From positions 1 through 64,000 of the forward strand of contig JAJDZX010000103.1 of the NCBI GenBank assembly GCA_022824395.1: DNA of 64,000 nt, in the 5' to 3' direction. A program made the position numbers and the translations under genes. This DNA comes from Alphaproteobacteria bacterium (GTDB lineage: Bacteria > Pseudomonadota > Alphaproteobacteria > TMED109). This document shows positions 8,480 to 19,338 of the stretch, one piece after another. The first letter of the stretch is position 1. Every line of letters starts with the position of its first letter. The notes under the pieces were generated by a model. That model did not search any database. It saw only the letters and a program-made list of their open reading frames with translations, and had not been told where the DNA came from.

Positions 8480-9787
8480 CTATCGGCCCGACATCAGGTT
8501 CGATCTGAAGGTCTTCTCAATCCGTGCCGCATCGCGCGGCGCGACTCCGGCCGCTTCGGCGTGCGTCCTCCAATCCCGGACAGAAGTGCACACTTCGTCC
8601 AGTATTGTCAGCGCTTTCCGCCTCTTGATGCCAGCTGTGGCGGCGAAGTGAAGGAAGTCGTCGCGCCCGAAGCCGTCCCGGCGGCCAGCCAGGCTCATCT
8701 GATGTTCGCGGGTCCATGTGCCGTGCGGATTGTAGGCATAGGCGACGTCATAGGCGGGTGACAGCGACCATTGTCCTGACCGGTCCATCAGGAACGAGAT
8801 GTTCTTCACGTGGTCATCCTGGTTGCGTGCGATGACATTGAAGACCGCCCGACGGTACTGCTCCTCGACGGCCCGCATGCCGAGGCCCAGGTCCCGGATC
8901 GTCATGACGGCCTGCTCATAGGAATAGGCCGACGGGTCGTTGAAGTCGAAGTGCTGCATCGCCCCGAGTGACTGCATGTGGACCTTGCGGCCGGCAGCAT
9001 CTCGGTCGAACCTTTTCGTCATGAAGTGGCTGCGGCCGTCCTCGTGGTGGAGCCGGCATTCCGACATCGTGATGCCGGCAGAGCGCGCCATGCCGGCGTA
9101 GGCGTACTCGATTTTGCCGAACCCTTCGGGATCGGCCAGTTCCCTGTCTCTGCTGCTCTGCACGCCGTCGAACTTCAGGAGCCAGTGCTCGAAGCCCTCG
9201 TCGGCCTCAAGTTGACCGGATCGGAATTCGCCGGTCCTCGGGTTCCACGCGAGTACGGCTTTGGCCCGTGCTCCGCCCGCCGACGTGCCAACGCTCAGAA
9301 TGTCTTCAAGGGCTTCAGCGTCGTTCTCGCCGCCCAGGCGCCCGGCAAGGTGTGCGCGTTCGTCAAGCGCCCGATTCGCCAGTTCGACCAGTCGGTCGAT
9401 CTCCAGTTTCTTCGCTCGGGTCGATCGCCGAAGGGCGGGCTCGAACTCAAGAGCGCCGATGCCGCGGCGGCCGGTGTAGCAGAGTCGGTCGACCGAATTG
9501 AAGGATTCCGGGCTCTTGCCGGTTTCCGCCAGCCAGACGTCAATGAGACGGCTGCCGAACCTGTCCGGCAGGGCATCGGCAAGCATCCCGGGTAGCCCCC
9601 TGAACGTGTCCCGATTGAGGGCCGGGAATTCGTAGGGCGTTTCCCTGGCGGGCATCGTCAGGGGCGACACCTCGATACCGGCGCCGACGAAATCCGGGTC
9701 GTACTGGAAGACCCCAAGGGCGCGCGCTTCATCCCAGGACACTGCCCCGATGCGTCGGCCCCAGAGCACGACGTTTGCGTCAGTCAC
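8480..9787 (-). CDS. hipA: HipA-family Ser/Thr kinase toxin
   Basis: 435 aa from a GTG that overlaps the hipB stop by 8 nt (the frame is open further upstream but inside hipB). The kinase core is complete: N-terminal HipA_N segment with YDPDFVGAGIEVSPL, nucleotide-loop region around SVGTSAGGARAKAVL, catalytic VIARNQDDHVKN, and the metal-binding SPAYDVAYAY. HipA kinases phosphorylate aminoacyl-tRNA synthetases such as GltX and cause growth arrest. It is full length and appears functional. Confidence 0.92.
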   Translation of the reverse strand: MTDANVVLWGRRIGAVSWDEARALGVFQYDPDFVGAGIEVSPLTMPARETPYEFPALNRDTFRGLPGMLADALPDRFGSRLIDVWLAETGKSPESFNSVDRLCYTGRRGIGALEFEPALRRSTRAKKLEIDRLVELANRALDERAHLAGRLGGENDAEALEDILSVGTSAGGARAKAVLAWNPRTGEFRSGQLEADEGFEHWLLKFDGVQSSRDRELADPEGFGKIEYAYAGMARSAGITMSECRLHHEDGRSHFMTKRFDRDAAGRKVHMQSLGAMQHFDFNDPSAYSYEQAVMTIRDLGLGMRAVEEQYRRAVFNVIARNQDDHVKNISFLMDRSGQWSLSPAYDVAYAYNPHGTWTREHQMSLAGRRDGFGRDDFLHFAATAGIKRRKALTILDEVCTSVRDWRTHAEAAGVAPRDAARIEKTFRSNLMSGR

Positions 9788-10118
9788 CCGGTTCGTCGCC
9801 CCATGTCCAGGTCGGATCCTTGCGTTCCGGTGGTCGCGGACGTGCCCGCCGCCGCTCGGAACCGGTCCGCGAGACGCGCTCGATGGGTCGGATTTGACCC
9901 TTGGGTATCGCGCCGAGGATGGCGTCGCCCAAATCCAGGGCCAGGGCGACACGCAGGAACGTGTCGAGGGTTGATGGATCGCCGGCCTCGAGTCGCCGCA
10001 AGGTGCGGAGACCAATCCCGGAGTCTGTTGCCAACGTAGCTTGGGTTATGTTGCGAGACAGTCGCAAGCGTGCCAGACGGGAACCGATCTCGGCCTCAAT
10101 GTGTCGAGATGTCTTCAT
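9780..10118 (-). CDS. hipB: HipB-family XRE antitoxin/repressor
   Basis: 112 aa. The helix-turn-helix spans about 10-65 (RLARLRLSRNITQATLA, then GIGLRTLRRLEAG). A long basic/proline-rich tail (residues 75-112) follows, longer than in the shortest HipB proteins. HipB neutralises HipA and represses the operon. The start ATG lies 15 bp downstream of a perfect TATAAT on the same strand. Confidence 0.88.
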   Translation of the reverse strand: MKTSRHIEAEIGSRLARLRLSRNITQATLATDSGIGLRTLRRLEAGDPSTLDTFLRVALALDLGDAILGAIPKGQIRPIERVSRTGSERRRARPRPPERKDPTWTWGDEPGD

Positions 10119-10265
10119 TGGAGATCAAAAAGCATTATATGGCCTTTTATGACCTTAGCTTGGATATTAGAGGTCGTATATTACCGACAAGTAAGGATAA
10201 ATCAAAGAGGCACTATAGGGCTCGTAACAGCGTTTTTTCGCCATAACAGGCCATCAATAGCCTAT
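10119..10265 (-). promoter_or_regulatory. AT-rich hipBA control region
   Basis: This stretch is sharply more AT-rich than everything around it. On the minus strand a perfect -10 box TATAAT lies at 10139-10134; the -35 match is poor. Related words AGGCCAT, AGGTCAT, GGCCTTTTATGACC and AGGC-N8-GCCT (near 10250-10265) recur across it and may be HipB operators. The strong compositional break could also mark imported DNA. Confidence 0.45.
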
Positions 10266-10537
10266 CAGTCGGAGGATTTCGGCCTCAGCCGGCACCAGCT
10301 AGGCGTACTCGCGCAGCGGGGTCGACCTCGATCGCCATCACGATGCAGGGATCTGCATCCTGCGGCGGGCATGGCCCGCCCACGGGCGTGGCGTGGCGGA
10401 TGTTTGGCCTCCGATGGCCGCGGCAGGGCCGGACGCGCCTTGCGCGGCCGGTGCGGGCGGGGCATGCGTTCTGTCAAGCGGGGGCTGGCTCCGCTCGTGG
10501 CATGAGCGTGTCCATGTCAGCCAACAGAAATAAGCCC

Positions 10538-10589
10538 CTTTGTCGTGTTCGCCCTGGGGCGCGACGGAGACGAGATCGCCGCACCTCAT
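10538..10589 (-). pseudogene. mazF toxin remnant
   Basis: The frame starts with an ATGA overlap on the mazE stop and reads MRCGDLVSVAPQGEHDKG, matching the canonical MazF opening (RGDLVTVAPQGDYGKPRPAL). After about 17 residues the similarity ends and the rest of the open frame (to 10338) is unrelated Arg/Pro-rich sequence. The catalytic and RNA-binding core is missing, so the toxin is dead. Confidence 0.6.
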
Positions 10590-10837
10590 GTGCGGTGCTC
10601 AACTTCGAGTCCTTCGAGATGTTCGTTGAACTCCTGTGCCGCAGAGTCCGTGAACTGCGTGAGATCAGCGTCTACTCGGTTGGCCTTGTCGACGATGGCG
10701 GCCTGCCGAGCACATTCCTCGGCGAAACCCGGGGCGCGGCTGTCGGGAACCCAGATCTGGACCAGTCGCAGGCCTTGGGCCCGGAGGGCGGCCCGGCGCT
10801 TGGCGACGCGTTGCGCGGGAGTAGATGCGGCAGGCAT
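10586..10837 (-). CDS. MazE-family antitoxin (DUF3018)
   Basis: 83 aa from the ATG giving MPAASTPAQRVAKRRAALRA; a start at 10864 would add nine hydrophobic residues. The core LRLVQIWVPDSRAPGFAEEC is diagnostic of the DUF3018/MazE-like antitoxins that pair with MazF. The C-terminal half (TQFTDSAAQEFNEHLE) is acidic as expected for toxin binding. The antitoxin reads intact although its partner is a stub. Confidence 0.72.
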   Translation of the reverse strand: MPAASTPAQRVAKRRAALRAQGLRLVQIWVPDSRAPGFAEECARQAAIVDKANRVDADLTQFTDSAAQEFNEHLEGLEVEHRT

Positions 10838-10986
10838 GATGGCACAGAGAATAGCGAGAGGCACGGTAGGGCCCCGCCCTTGTCAGCGCAATCGCACGTG
10901 GGCTGGTACACCTGCAAATGACGGCACATGGTCCGGTGTTTGGTGCAAGCGGGCCGCGCCACCTCTTCGGCGCGAGCGGAGCCGGG

Positions 10987-12123
10987 CTAGGCCTCTGCGG
11001 GGGCTAGTCCCAGTTCCGCGCAGACTTCGTCGGCGAGGCTCAGCGCTGAGGTCAGTCCAGGGGATTCGATGCCAAAGAGATGCACCAGGCCAGCGACGCC
11101 GTGATGCCGCGGCCCCACCACCATGAAGTCGCCAGCCGGTTCCCCCGGTCCCGCGACCTTCGGTCGAATCCCCGCGTACCCCGGCATCAGGGTCCCGTCC
11201 TGCAGATCCGGCCAATAGTTCCGGATCACGGGGTAGAAGCGGTCTGCCCGGGCGGGGTCGACCGTGTAGTCGAGGGTGTCGATCCACTCGACGTCCGGTC
11301 CGAAGCGGCACTGGCCGGCGAGGTCGAGCGTGACGTGGACGCCTAGGCCGCCTTCCTCCGGGACCGGATAGATGAGGTGGGAAAACGGAGACCGCTCCGA
11401 CATCGTGAAATAGCACCCGCGCGCGTAGTACAGGGGCGGTATCGCGTGGTCGGGCATGCCTCCGATGGTCCGGGCGACGCCCTGGGCATCGAGCCCGGCG
11501 CTGTTGACGACGATACCTGCCCGGAACGTCATCGAGGTGCCGGAGGCGTCCTCCACGCAAAGCTCGATTCCACCATTGTCACCGGCATGCGCGGTCCCTC
11601 CGGTCACGCGCGACTGGAAGGCAATCAGCGCGCCGCGGTCCTCCGCGTCCCCCTGGAGGGCCAGCATGAGGCCGTGACTGTCCACGATGCCGGTCGATGG
11701 GGAGTGGAGGGCCGCCACGGCGTGGAGCGCGGGTTCGAGGCGGAGGACCTCCGCGCGCTCCAGCAGCCGGAGATCGTTGACGCCGTTGGCCGCGGCCTGC
11801 CGGGCGATCGCGCCGAGCGTGTCCCGCTGCGCGTCCGATGTGGCGACGATGAGCTTGCCGAGCCGGTCGTGCCCGACACCGTGCTGCCGGCAATAGGCGT
11901 AGAGCCGCTCGCGGCCGCGCACGCAGTGCACGGCCTTCTGGCTGTTCGACGGGTAGTAGATGCCGGCATGGATGACCTCGCTGTTGCGCGAACTCACCTC
12001 GGTGCCGATCGTCTCGGTCGCCTCGATGACCACGACGTCGCGGCCGGCGAGCGCCAGGGCCCGTGCGACCGCAAGCCCGACGACGCCGGCGCCGATGACG
12101 GCCGCGTCGATTCGTTCGCTCAC
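10987..12123 (-). CDS. FAD-dependent oxidoreductase, L-2-hydroxyglutarate oxidase-like
   Basis: 378 aa from a GTG one base after the stop of the preceding gene. The N-terminal dinucleotide fold AAVIGAGVVGLAVARALA is followed by SSRNSEVIHAGIYYPSNS, which marks the LhgO/L2HGDH branch of the DAO superfamily; a second glycine-rich strand IVVNSAGLDAQGVA and a C-terminal GLVHLFGIESPGLTSAL follow. It probably oxidises a 2-hydroxy acid and passes electrons to FAD and the quinone pool. It forms an operon with the old-yellow-enzyme gene. Confidence 0.85.
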   Translation of the reverse strand: MSERIDAAVIGAGVVGLAVARALALAGRDVVVIEATETIGTEVSSRNSEVIHAGIYYPSNSQKAVHCVRGRERLYAYCRQHGVGHDRLGKLIVATSDAQRDTLGAIARQAAANGVNDLRLLERAEVLRLEPALHAVAALHSPSTGIVDSHGLMLALQGDAEDRGALIAFQSRVTGGTAHAGDNGGIELCVEDASGTSMTFRAGIVVNSAGLDAQGVARTIGGMPDHAIPPLYYARGCYFTMSERSPFSHLIYPVPEEGGLGVHVTLDLAGQCRFGPDVEWIDTLDYTVDPARADRFYPVIRNYWPDLQDGTLMPGYAGIRPKVAGPGEPAGDFMVVGPRHHGVAGLVHLFGIESPGLTSALSLADEVCAELGLAPAEA

Positions 12124-12124
12124 G

Positions 12125-13258
12125 TCATGCCCGGGACATCGCCTGTTCCCGTCGATGGAGCCACCAGCCGTACTGGGTCGGCCAGGCCAGGAACTCCGGG
12201 TCCGCCTGCAGGACGCGCGCGGCATGGTGGGCCCAGTACGGGTCCAGCAGCGCCTCGCGACCGATGGCGATGAGATCGGCCTTTCCCTCCTGCAGGATGG
12301 CCTCGGCGTGCTCGGGTTCCAGGATCATGCCCACGGCCTGGCTGGCGATCCCCCCGCGCTGTTTCACGGCTTCGGCATACGGCACCTGGAAACCCGGCCC
12401 CGGCAACGGCCCGCGCGCTGCGGTGACCGGCCCGGAAATTCCGCCTGACGAACAGTCGACGACGTCGACCCCGGCCGCCTTGAGATCCCGGGCCAGCGCC
12501 ACGGTGTCGTCGAGGGACCAGCCGTCGGGCGCCCCGTCGACCGCGGAGACGCGGACGAACAACGGCTTGTCGTCGGGCCAGACGGCCCGCACGGCCTCGA
12601 CGGCCTCCAGGAGAAACCGCGAGCGGCCCACGCGGTCGCCGCCGTAGCGGTCATTGCGGCGATTCGAGACCGGCGACAGGTAGCTGGCACTGAGGTAACC
12701 GTGGGCGCTGTGAATCTCGACGACCTCGAAACCGGCTTCGTCAGCCCGCCGGGCGCTGTCGGCGAAGGCCTGAACCACGCGGGCAATGTCGCCGGTGGTC
12801 ATGGCCGAGGGTTCCAGCCAACCGTCCATGACCGGGTCCGAGGACGGCGCCTGGATCGGCCAGGCAGTCTCCCCGCGCGCGAACTCCTCCTCGCCCAGCG
12901 GCCCGTTGCCTTCCCAGGGGCGCTGCATGCTTGCCTTCCGGCCGGCGTGCGCCAACTGGATCGCAGGGGTTGCGCCTTCGGTCTTGAGGAAGCCCGCGAT
13001 GCGCGCCAGGGCGTCGCGGTGGGTGTCCGACCAGATGCCGAGATCGCCGTGGGTGATCCGGCCGATCCGCTCCACGGCGGCCGCCTCCGTGAACACGAGG
13101 CCGGCGCCACCGGTTGCGTAGCGGCCCAGGTGCACCATGTGCCAGTCGCCGGCCACGCCGTCGTTGGCGGAGTACTGGCACATCGGGGAGATCACGATGC
13201 GGTTGCGGATGGTGACGTCGCGGATCGTCAGCGGGGTGAACAGCAGTGGCTGGGGCAT
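12125..13258 (-). CDS. NADH:flavin oxidoreductase, old yellow enzyme (YqjM class)
   Basis: 377 aa. FMN-dependent TIM barrel. C27 in SPMCQYSANDG corresponds to the redox-modulating Cys of YqjM; the substrate-binding His pair is in VEIHSAHGYLSASYLSP; GRYATGGAGLVF and the C-terminal DLIAIGREALLDPYW are family hallmarks. It reduces activated C=C bonds of enones, nitro compounds and similar electrophiles. The start is set at the MPQPLLFTPL opening typical of the family. It is transcribed with the downstream oxidoreductase and diverges from the VWA gene, whose start lies only about 47 bp away. Confidence 0.92.
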   Translation of the reverse strand: MPQPLLFTPLTIRDVTIRNRIVISPMCQYSANDGVAGDWHMVHLGRYATGGAGLVFTEAAAVERIGRITHGDLGIWSDTHRDALARIAGFLKTEGATPAIQLAHAGRKASMQRPWEGNGPLGEEEFARGETAWPIQAPSSDPVMDGWLEPSAMTTGDIARVVQAFADSARRADEAGFEVVEIHSAHGYLSASYLSPVSNRRNDRYGGDRVGRSRFLLEAVEAVRAVWPDDKPLFVRVSAVDGAPDGWSLDDTVALARDLKAAGVDVVDCSSGGISGPVTAARGPLPGPGFQVPYAEAVKQRGGIASQAVGMILEPEHAEAILQEGKADLIAIGREALLDPYWAHHAARVLQADPEFLAWPTQYGWWLHRREQAMSRA

Positions 13259-13305
13259 GGCAGGAACGCACTCGACATGTTGACGGGAAGCGGGAGAATA
13301 GAGAC

Positions 13306-14007
13306 ATGAACGAAGGGAGCCAGAGGTCTCCGACCGTCGTGTCAAACGACGGGGATATCGACGCCTTTCTCGAAGCCGTCCGGACCACGCCGCCGGCGAC
13401 CCGAGGCCGCGGCCGCCTCCTGTTCGCGATGGACGCCACGATGAGCCGGGGAGGGACGTGGGACCAGGCGGCGGCCGTGCAGGCGGACCTGTTTCGCGAG
13501 GCGGACCGCGTGGGCGGCCTCTCGGTGCAGTTGATGTGGTTCCGCGGCGTGGGGGAATTTCAGGTGTACCCGTGGACGGCGCAGCCCGCGGAGCTGGTCC
13601 GCGAGATGACGGCGGTCCAGTGCCGGGCGGGCCTGACCCAGATCAGCCGCGCGTTTTCGCACGCCGCCGCCGAACACGAGCGGACCCCGGTGGCGGCCAT
13701 GGTCTACGCGGGCGACGCGTGCGAGGAAGCCGCGGACCCGCTGGTGGCCCAGGCCGGGGTGCTCGGGATGCAGGGCGTCCGCCTCTTCATGTTCCAGGAA
13801 GGGCACGACCCGGTCGCTGCCGACGTGTTCCAGGCCGTCGCCAAGGTGTCGGGCGGGGCATACGCCCGGTTCGGACCCGGCAGCGCGGCGACGCTGCGTA
13901 CGCTGTTGCGCGCAACTGCCGTCTACGCGGCGGGCGGCCTGAAGGCCCTGGCGGCGCATGAACGGCGAACGGGCGAGAAGGTCCTCCGGCTTAGCGCGCC
14001 CCGCTGA
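13306..14007 (+). CDS. VWA-like domain protein of unknown function
   Basis: 233 aa. RGRLLFAMDATMSRGGTWD (about 38-55) looks like a von Willebrand A strand with a MIDAS-like D-x-T-x-S. A second strand (TPVAAMVYAGDACEE) and GVRLFMFQEG support the fold. There is no signal peptide or transmembrane segment. The ATG at 13306 is preceded by AGCGGGAG. It is followed 21 nt later by a membrane J-domain gene, and the two probably form an operon. The role is unknown; assembly or scaffolding with the J-protein is an inference from position. Confidence 0.75.
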   Translation: MNEGSQRSPTVVSNDGDIDAFLEAVRTTPPATRGRGRLLFAMDATMSRGGTWDQAAAVQADLFREADRVGGLSVQLMWFRGVGEFQVYPWTAQPAELVREMTAVQCRAGLTQISRAFSHAAAEHERTPVAAMVYAGDACEEAADPLVAQAGVLGMQGVRLFMFQEGHDPVAADVFQAVAKVSGGAYARFGPGSAATLRTLLRATAVYAAGGLKALAAHERRTGEKVLRLSAPR

Positions 14008-14028
14008 CTCCCGTCAGTCCGTCTCGTC

Positions 14029-14784
14029 GTGACGTACCTGCTGATCGGGCTCACCGCCATCGCCCTCATCGGAATCGGGCGCGAGGTGCTGTTGCGCACG
14101 GCCCCGGGCTCCGGCCAGCGGATCTTCTGGGTCGCCCTGATGCTGGCACTGCTGGCACTGGGCGGATTTCTTGCGCTCCGCGGCACCGGTGCCCTGGCGG
14201 CCATCCCCGCGTTTATCGGAGTGCTGATCGCCTGGCTGTTCCGCCACGGGGGCGGCTTCCTGCTCGGTCGGCTCCTCTCCGGCCTGCTTGGCCGCGCCGC
14301 CACCGCCGCCGCCGGCGGGGGGCCGCGGCCAGGAACCTCACAGGTTCAGGGCCTCGTGCTCCGGATGACGCTCGACCACGCGAGCGGTGATCTGGACGGG
14401 GAAGTGCTGTCCGGGCCGTTGGCCGGCCGGCCCCTGCGCTCGCTGTCGACGGACGAGATGCGCGCCCTGTACGCGGAATGCTCGGCCCGGTGCGAGCGTT
14501 CAGTTCGGCTGCTGGAGAGCTGGCTGGACCGCTACGGCGGCGACTGGCGGGAGCACGTGGACCCGGCGGGGCAGGGGGCCGCAGCCGCGACCGGACCCAT
14601 GACGCGGGCTGAGGCACTGCGGGTCCTGGGGCTTGACGACGACGCGGACGTGGAGACCGTGCAGGCGGCCCATCGGCGACTGCAGGCACGCCTCCATCCG
14701 GATGCCGGCGGGACGGATCACCTGGCGGCGATGGTCAACGAGGCGCGCGATGTCTTGGTGGGAGGCCGGCCCCGGCACGATTGA
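14029..14784 (+). CDS. Membrane-anchored J-domain protein
   Basis: 251 aa with a GTG start. Two or three hydrophobic segments lie in residues 1-80 (TYLLIGLTAIALIGIG; VALMLALLALGGFLAL; IPAFIGVLIAWLF), then a cytosolic linker. The C-terminal J-domain (TRAEALRVLGLDDDADVE to the end) contains the HPD tripeptide (RLHPDAGGTD) needed to stimulate DnaK. It resembles DjlA/Pam18-type co-chaperones that recruit Hsp70 to a membrane. It is adjacent to the VWA gene. Confidence 0.82.
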   Translation: MTYLLIGLTAIALIGIGREVLLRTAPGSGQRIFWVALMLALLALGGFLALRGTGALAAIPAFIGVLIAWLFRHGGGFLLGRLLSGLLGRAATAAAGGGPRPGTSQVQGLVLRMTLDHASGDLDGEVLSGPLAGRPLRSLSTDEMRALYAECSARCERSVRLLESWLDRYGGDWREHVDPAGQGAAAATGPMTRAEALRVLGLDDDADVETVQAAHRRLQARLHPDAGGTDHLAAMVNEARDVLVGGRPRHD

Positions 14785-14932
14785 TTCGTGCGCTCGGGCG
14801 GGTGAGCGCTGGTGCTGGCCTCGTCAGCTGTCCCCAGACAAACGAACGTCGCGCGTCACGGCCCGGAATTCGAGATGGATCACGCGGGCGGCACGGCGTT
14901 GCATGTGCCGGTGTCTCCCGCACGCGAATGGA

Positions 14933-14964
14933 GAAGGTCCGCGGCGTTTCCGCCGCGGACCTTC
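14933..14964 (-). terminator. katG transcription terminator hairpin
   Basis: A perfect 14-bp inverted repeat (GAAGGTCCGCGGCG / CGCCGCGGACCTTC) with a TTTC loop lies just after the katG stop. The run of T after it is weak, but the stem is long and GC-rich. Confidence 0.75.
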
Positions 14965-14972
14965 GTCCCCGA

Positions 14973-17312
<2,340 letters not shown>

Positions 17313-17475
17313 CTACCGGGCATCGCTTCCGGCGTCTGTCAGGCCGCGCGCAAGCGCTGTTGCCGCCAGGCGGCGTCCCGTATCGCGCGTTCCGGCGTCG
17401 ACCGGCCGAGTCATCTGCAGGCACCCCGTTGCCGTCAGGCCGCGTTCACAGGAACGAACCTATGGGTTGCACATC

Positions 17476-17513
17476 ATCGTGTCCAACGATAAATATTTTC
17501 TGTATTGATCGTA
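17476..17513. promoter_or_regulatory. Candidate OxyR site in the katG/oxyR intergenic region
   Basis: ATCG-N7-CGAT (17476-17490) fits the LysR/OxyR half-site pattern ATAG-N7-CTAT in spacing and symmetry. An AT-rich stretch with TGTATTGATCGTAT follows where a second half-site would be. It is the only AT-rich part of the 373-bp divergent region. The remaining bases between the genes look empty. Confidence 0.4.
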
Positions 17514-17538
17514 TGCACCGAATACGAAAGATTGTCCG

Positions 17539-18441
17539 ATGAAGCGCCTGCCCACCATGAAGCAACTCGAGTACCTGACGGCCTTGGCGGAAGCGCGGCA
17601 CTTCGGGCGCGCGGCGGAACGCTGCCGCGTCACCCAGTCGACGCTCAGCGCCGGGATTCGCGATCTAGAATCGGTGCTCGGCACCGCGGTCGCGGAGCGT
17701 TCGAACCGGCACGTGCTGATCACGCGCGTCGGGGTCGAGATCGCCGAGAGAGCGAGGGCGCTGCTGCGCGATGCCGAGGCGGTCATGGAGGTGGCCAGCG
17801 CCGGCCGCGCCCCGATGACCGGTGAGATGCACCTCGGGGTCATCCCGACGATCGGCCCCTTCCTCCTGCCGCGCGTCCTGCCGGGATTGCGGGAGCGGTT
17901 CCCGGAACTGACCGTCTACCTGCGAGAGGATCAGACGACCCGGGTGCTCGCCCGCCTGGAGGACGGAGAGCTGGACGCGGTGCTGATCGCGCTGCCCTGC
18001 GAGACCGGGGATTTTGCCGTCGAGGAAATCCTCGAGGACGAGTTCCTGTTCGCCTGCGACCGGACCCACGCGCTCGCCGGCGCCGACGAGGTGCCTCCCG
18101 AAGCGCTCGCCGGGGAACGCCTCCTGCTGCTCGAGGACGGACACTGCCTTCGCGGCCATGCGCTTGATGTCTGCCAGATGGGCGACCGAAGGGCGCGGGC
18201 GCAGTTCGAGGCGAGCAGTCTGCACACTCTGGTGCAGATGGTCGCGGCGGGCATCGGCGTCACGCTGATCCCTCGGCTTGCGGCCGAAGCGGAGATCACC
18301 CGGGGCACCGGCATCTCGCTCTCGCGGCTCGGCACGCCTGCATTCCGCCAGGTCGGGCTGGCCTGGCGCCAGACGTCGTTGAACGCCGGGGAGTTCCGAT
18401 TGCTCGCGCGCACGCTGCGTGAGCTCGCCGGTACGGCGTGA
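17539..18441 (+). CDS. oxyR: Hydrogen peroxide-sensing LysR regulator
   Basis: 300 aa. LysR helix-turn-helix at about 20-45 (HFGRAAERCRVTQSTLSAGI). The redox pair is present as C203 and C212 in LLEDGHCLRGHALDVC, the diagnostic OxyR disulfide motif. Peroxide oxidation would switch the tetramer to activate katG and other genes. It is divergent from katG, a common arrangement. A second in-frame ATG at residue 7 is possible; no strong ribosome-binding site decides between them. Confidence 0.94.
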   Translation: MKRLPTMKQLEYLTALAEARHFGRAAERCRVTQSTLSAGIRDLESVLGTAVAERSNRHVLITRVGVEIAERARALLRDAEAVMEVASAGRAPMTGEMHLGVIPTIGPFLLPRVLPGLRERFPELTVYLREDQTTRVLARLEDGELDAVLIALPCETGDFAVEEILEDEFLFACDRTHALAGADEVPPEALAGERLLLLEDGHCLRGHALDVCQMGDRRARAQFEASSLHTLVQMVAAGIGVTLIPRLAAEAEITRGTGISLSRLGTPAFRQVGLAWRQTSLNAGEFRLLARTLRELAGTA

Positions 18442-18824
18442 TCCCCTTTACCTCCATGCCTCTTGGAGGCTCCGTCAGAAACCGCGCGTCTCCATCCATC
18501 GTGCCGACTGGTTTCAGGGCAACACCCGGCGAGAAGACGACGAACGCCGGTGCGGGGACCAGCGGAGCCAGCCACCAGATCTGTCCGAGGTTTCGTTCCG
18601 GGCCCGTGCTCCCGCTCCCTGTCGTGACTTCAAGGCATCGGGCACCTCATCGTAGACGTGCGACGCGGTGCGCCTGCCTGGCGCCGGGTGCACTACCGCC
18701 TCGGCGTGCACTGTCTCGTCGCTGTCGGACTGCGGTGCGATAGGGAACGCGCTCATGCCAATGCCTTCGCCGCAATGAGCCGACCCGTGGGCCCGCGCAC
18801 CACGGGGCGATCGTCGGCCACGAC
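18442..18824. other. Gap between oxyR and parE, nothing recognised
   Basis: About 380 bases with only overlapping chance frames on both strands. No hairpin, repeat or RNA gene stood out. Confidence 0.45.
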
Positions 18825-19091
18825 TCACAAAGGTGTCCGCCGATAGGCGTCGCGGCGGTGAGCGACACGAACGACCAGCACGATGAGCTCATCGTCTCGC
18901 ACCTCGTACATCACGCGGAAATCACCGACGCGCAGTCGCCGCAGACCGCGAAGATCGCCCTTCAGAGCAGCACCGAGATAGGGGAATTCCGTCAGCCGGT
19001 CGATGGCCGCGACCAGGCGGGTACGGTCCCGCTTGGCGATGCGCTTCAGCTCTCTGGCCGCGCTCCCCTTAATCCGAATCGAGAAGTTCAC
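18825..19091 (-). CDS. RelE/ParE-family toxin
   Basis: 88 aa from a GTG inside the antitoxin gene (23-nt overlap). It reads as the usual RelE/ParE fold: FSIRIKGSAARELKRIAKRD, LKGDLRGLRRLRVGDFRVMYEV and a C-terminal VVRVAHRRDAYR. RelE members cut ribosome-bound mRNA and ParE members poison gyrase; the GDFRVMYEV and HRRDAYR ends favour RelE-like. It is full length. Confidence 0.88.
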   Translation of the reverse strand: MNFSIRIKGSAARELKRIAKRDRTRLVAAIDRLTEFPYLGAALKGDLRGLRRLRVGDFRVMYEVRDDELIVLVVRVAHRRDAYRRTPL

Positions 19092-19293
19092 GCCGGACCT
19101 GATCCCAGTCCAGCACCGGATCGGCGGGATCGCGGAGCCGGTCGATGGCAACGGAGAGATCGTCGAAATCTTCGAGATAGTGCTCGACCGCGAGTCGGAT
19201 GACGTCCGCCCGACTGCGCCGGAGCCGTTGTGCCGCCGTATCAAGCGCATCGACCATCGGGTCGGGCAATCGTGCGGTCACCTGCTGGGGCAT
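19069..19293 (-). CDS. Ribbon-helix-helix antitoxin (ParD/RelB type)
   Basis: 74 aa. MPQQVTARLPDPMVDALDTA then RSRADVIRLAVEHYLED is a ribbon-helix-helix. The C-terminal acidic region (DPVLDWDQVRRELLDSD) should bind the toxin. It is the first gene of the pair, with a perfect palindrome 28 bp upstream. Confidence 0.85.
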   Translation of the reverse strand: MPQQVTARLPDPMVDALDTAAQRLRRSRADVIRLAVEHYLEDFDDLSVAIDRLRDPADPVLDWDQVRRELLDSD

Positions 19294-19321
19294 GGCATGT
19301 CCAATGGCATGTAATGCAGAT

Positions 19322-19338
19322 TACAGTAGAGTACTGTA
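19322..19338 (-). promoter_or_regulatory. Operator palindrome of the ParDE-like operon
   Basis: Perfect inverted repeat TACAGTA-GAG-TACTGTA. Between it and the antitoxin ATG lies a direct repeat GGCATGT...GGCATGT on the plus strand (19294-19312). Both are likely binding sites of the ribbon-helix-helix antitoxin. Confidence 0.55.
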
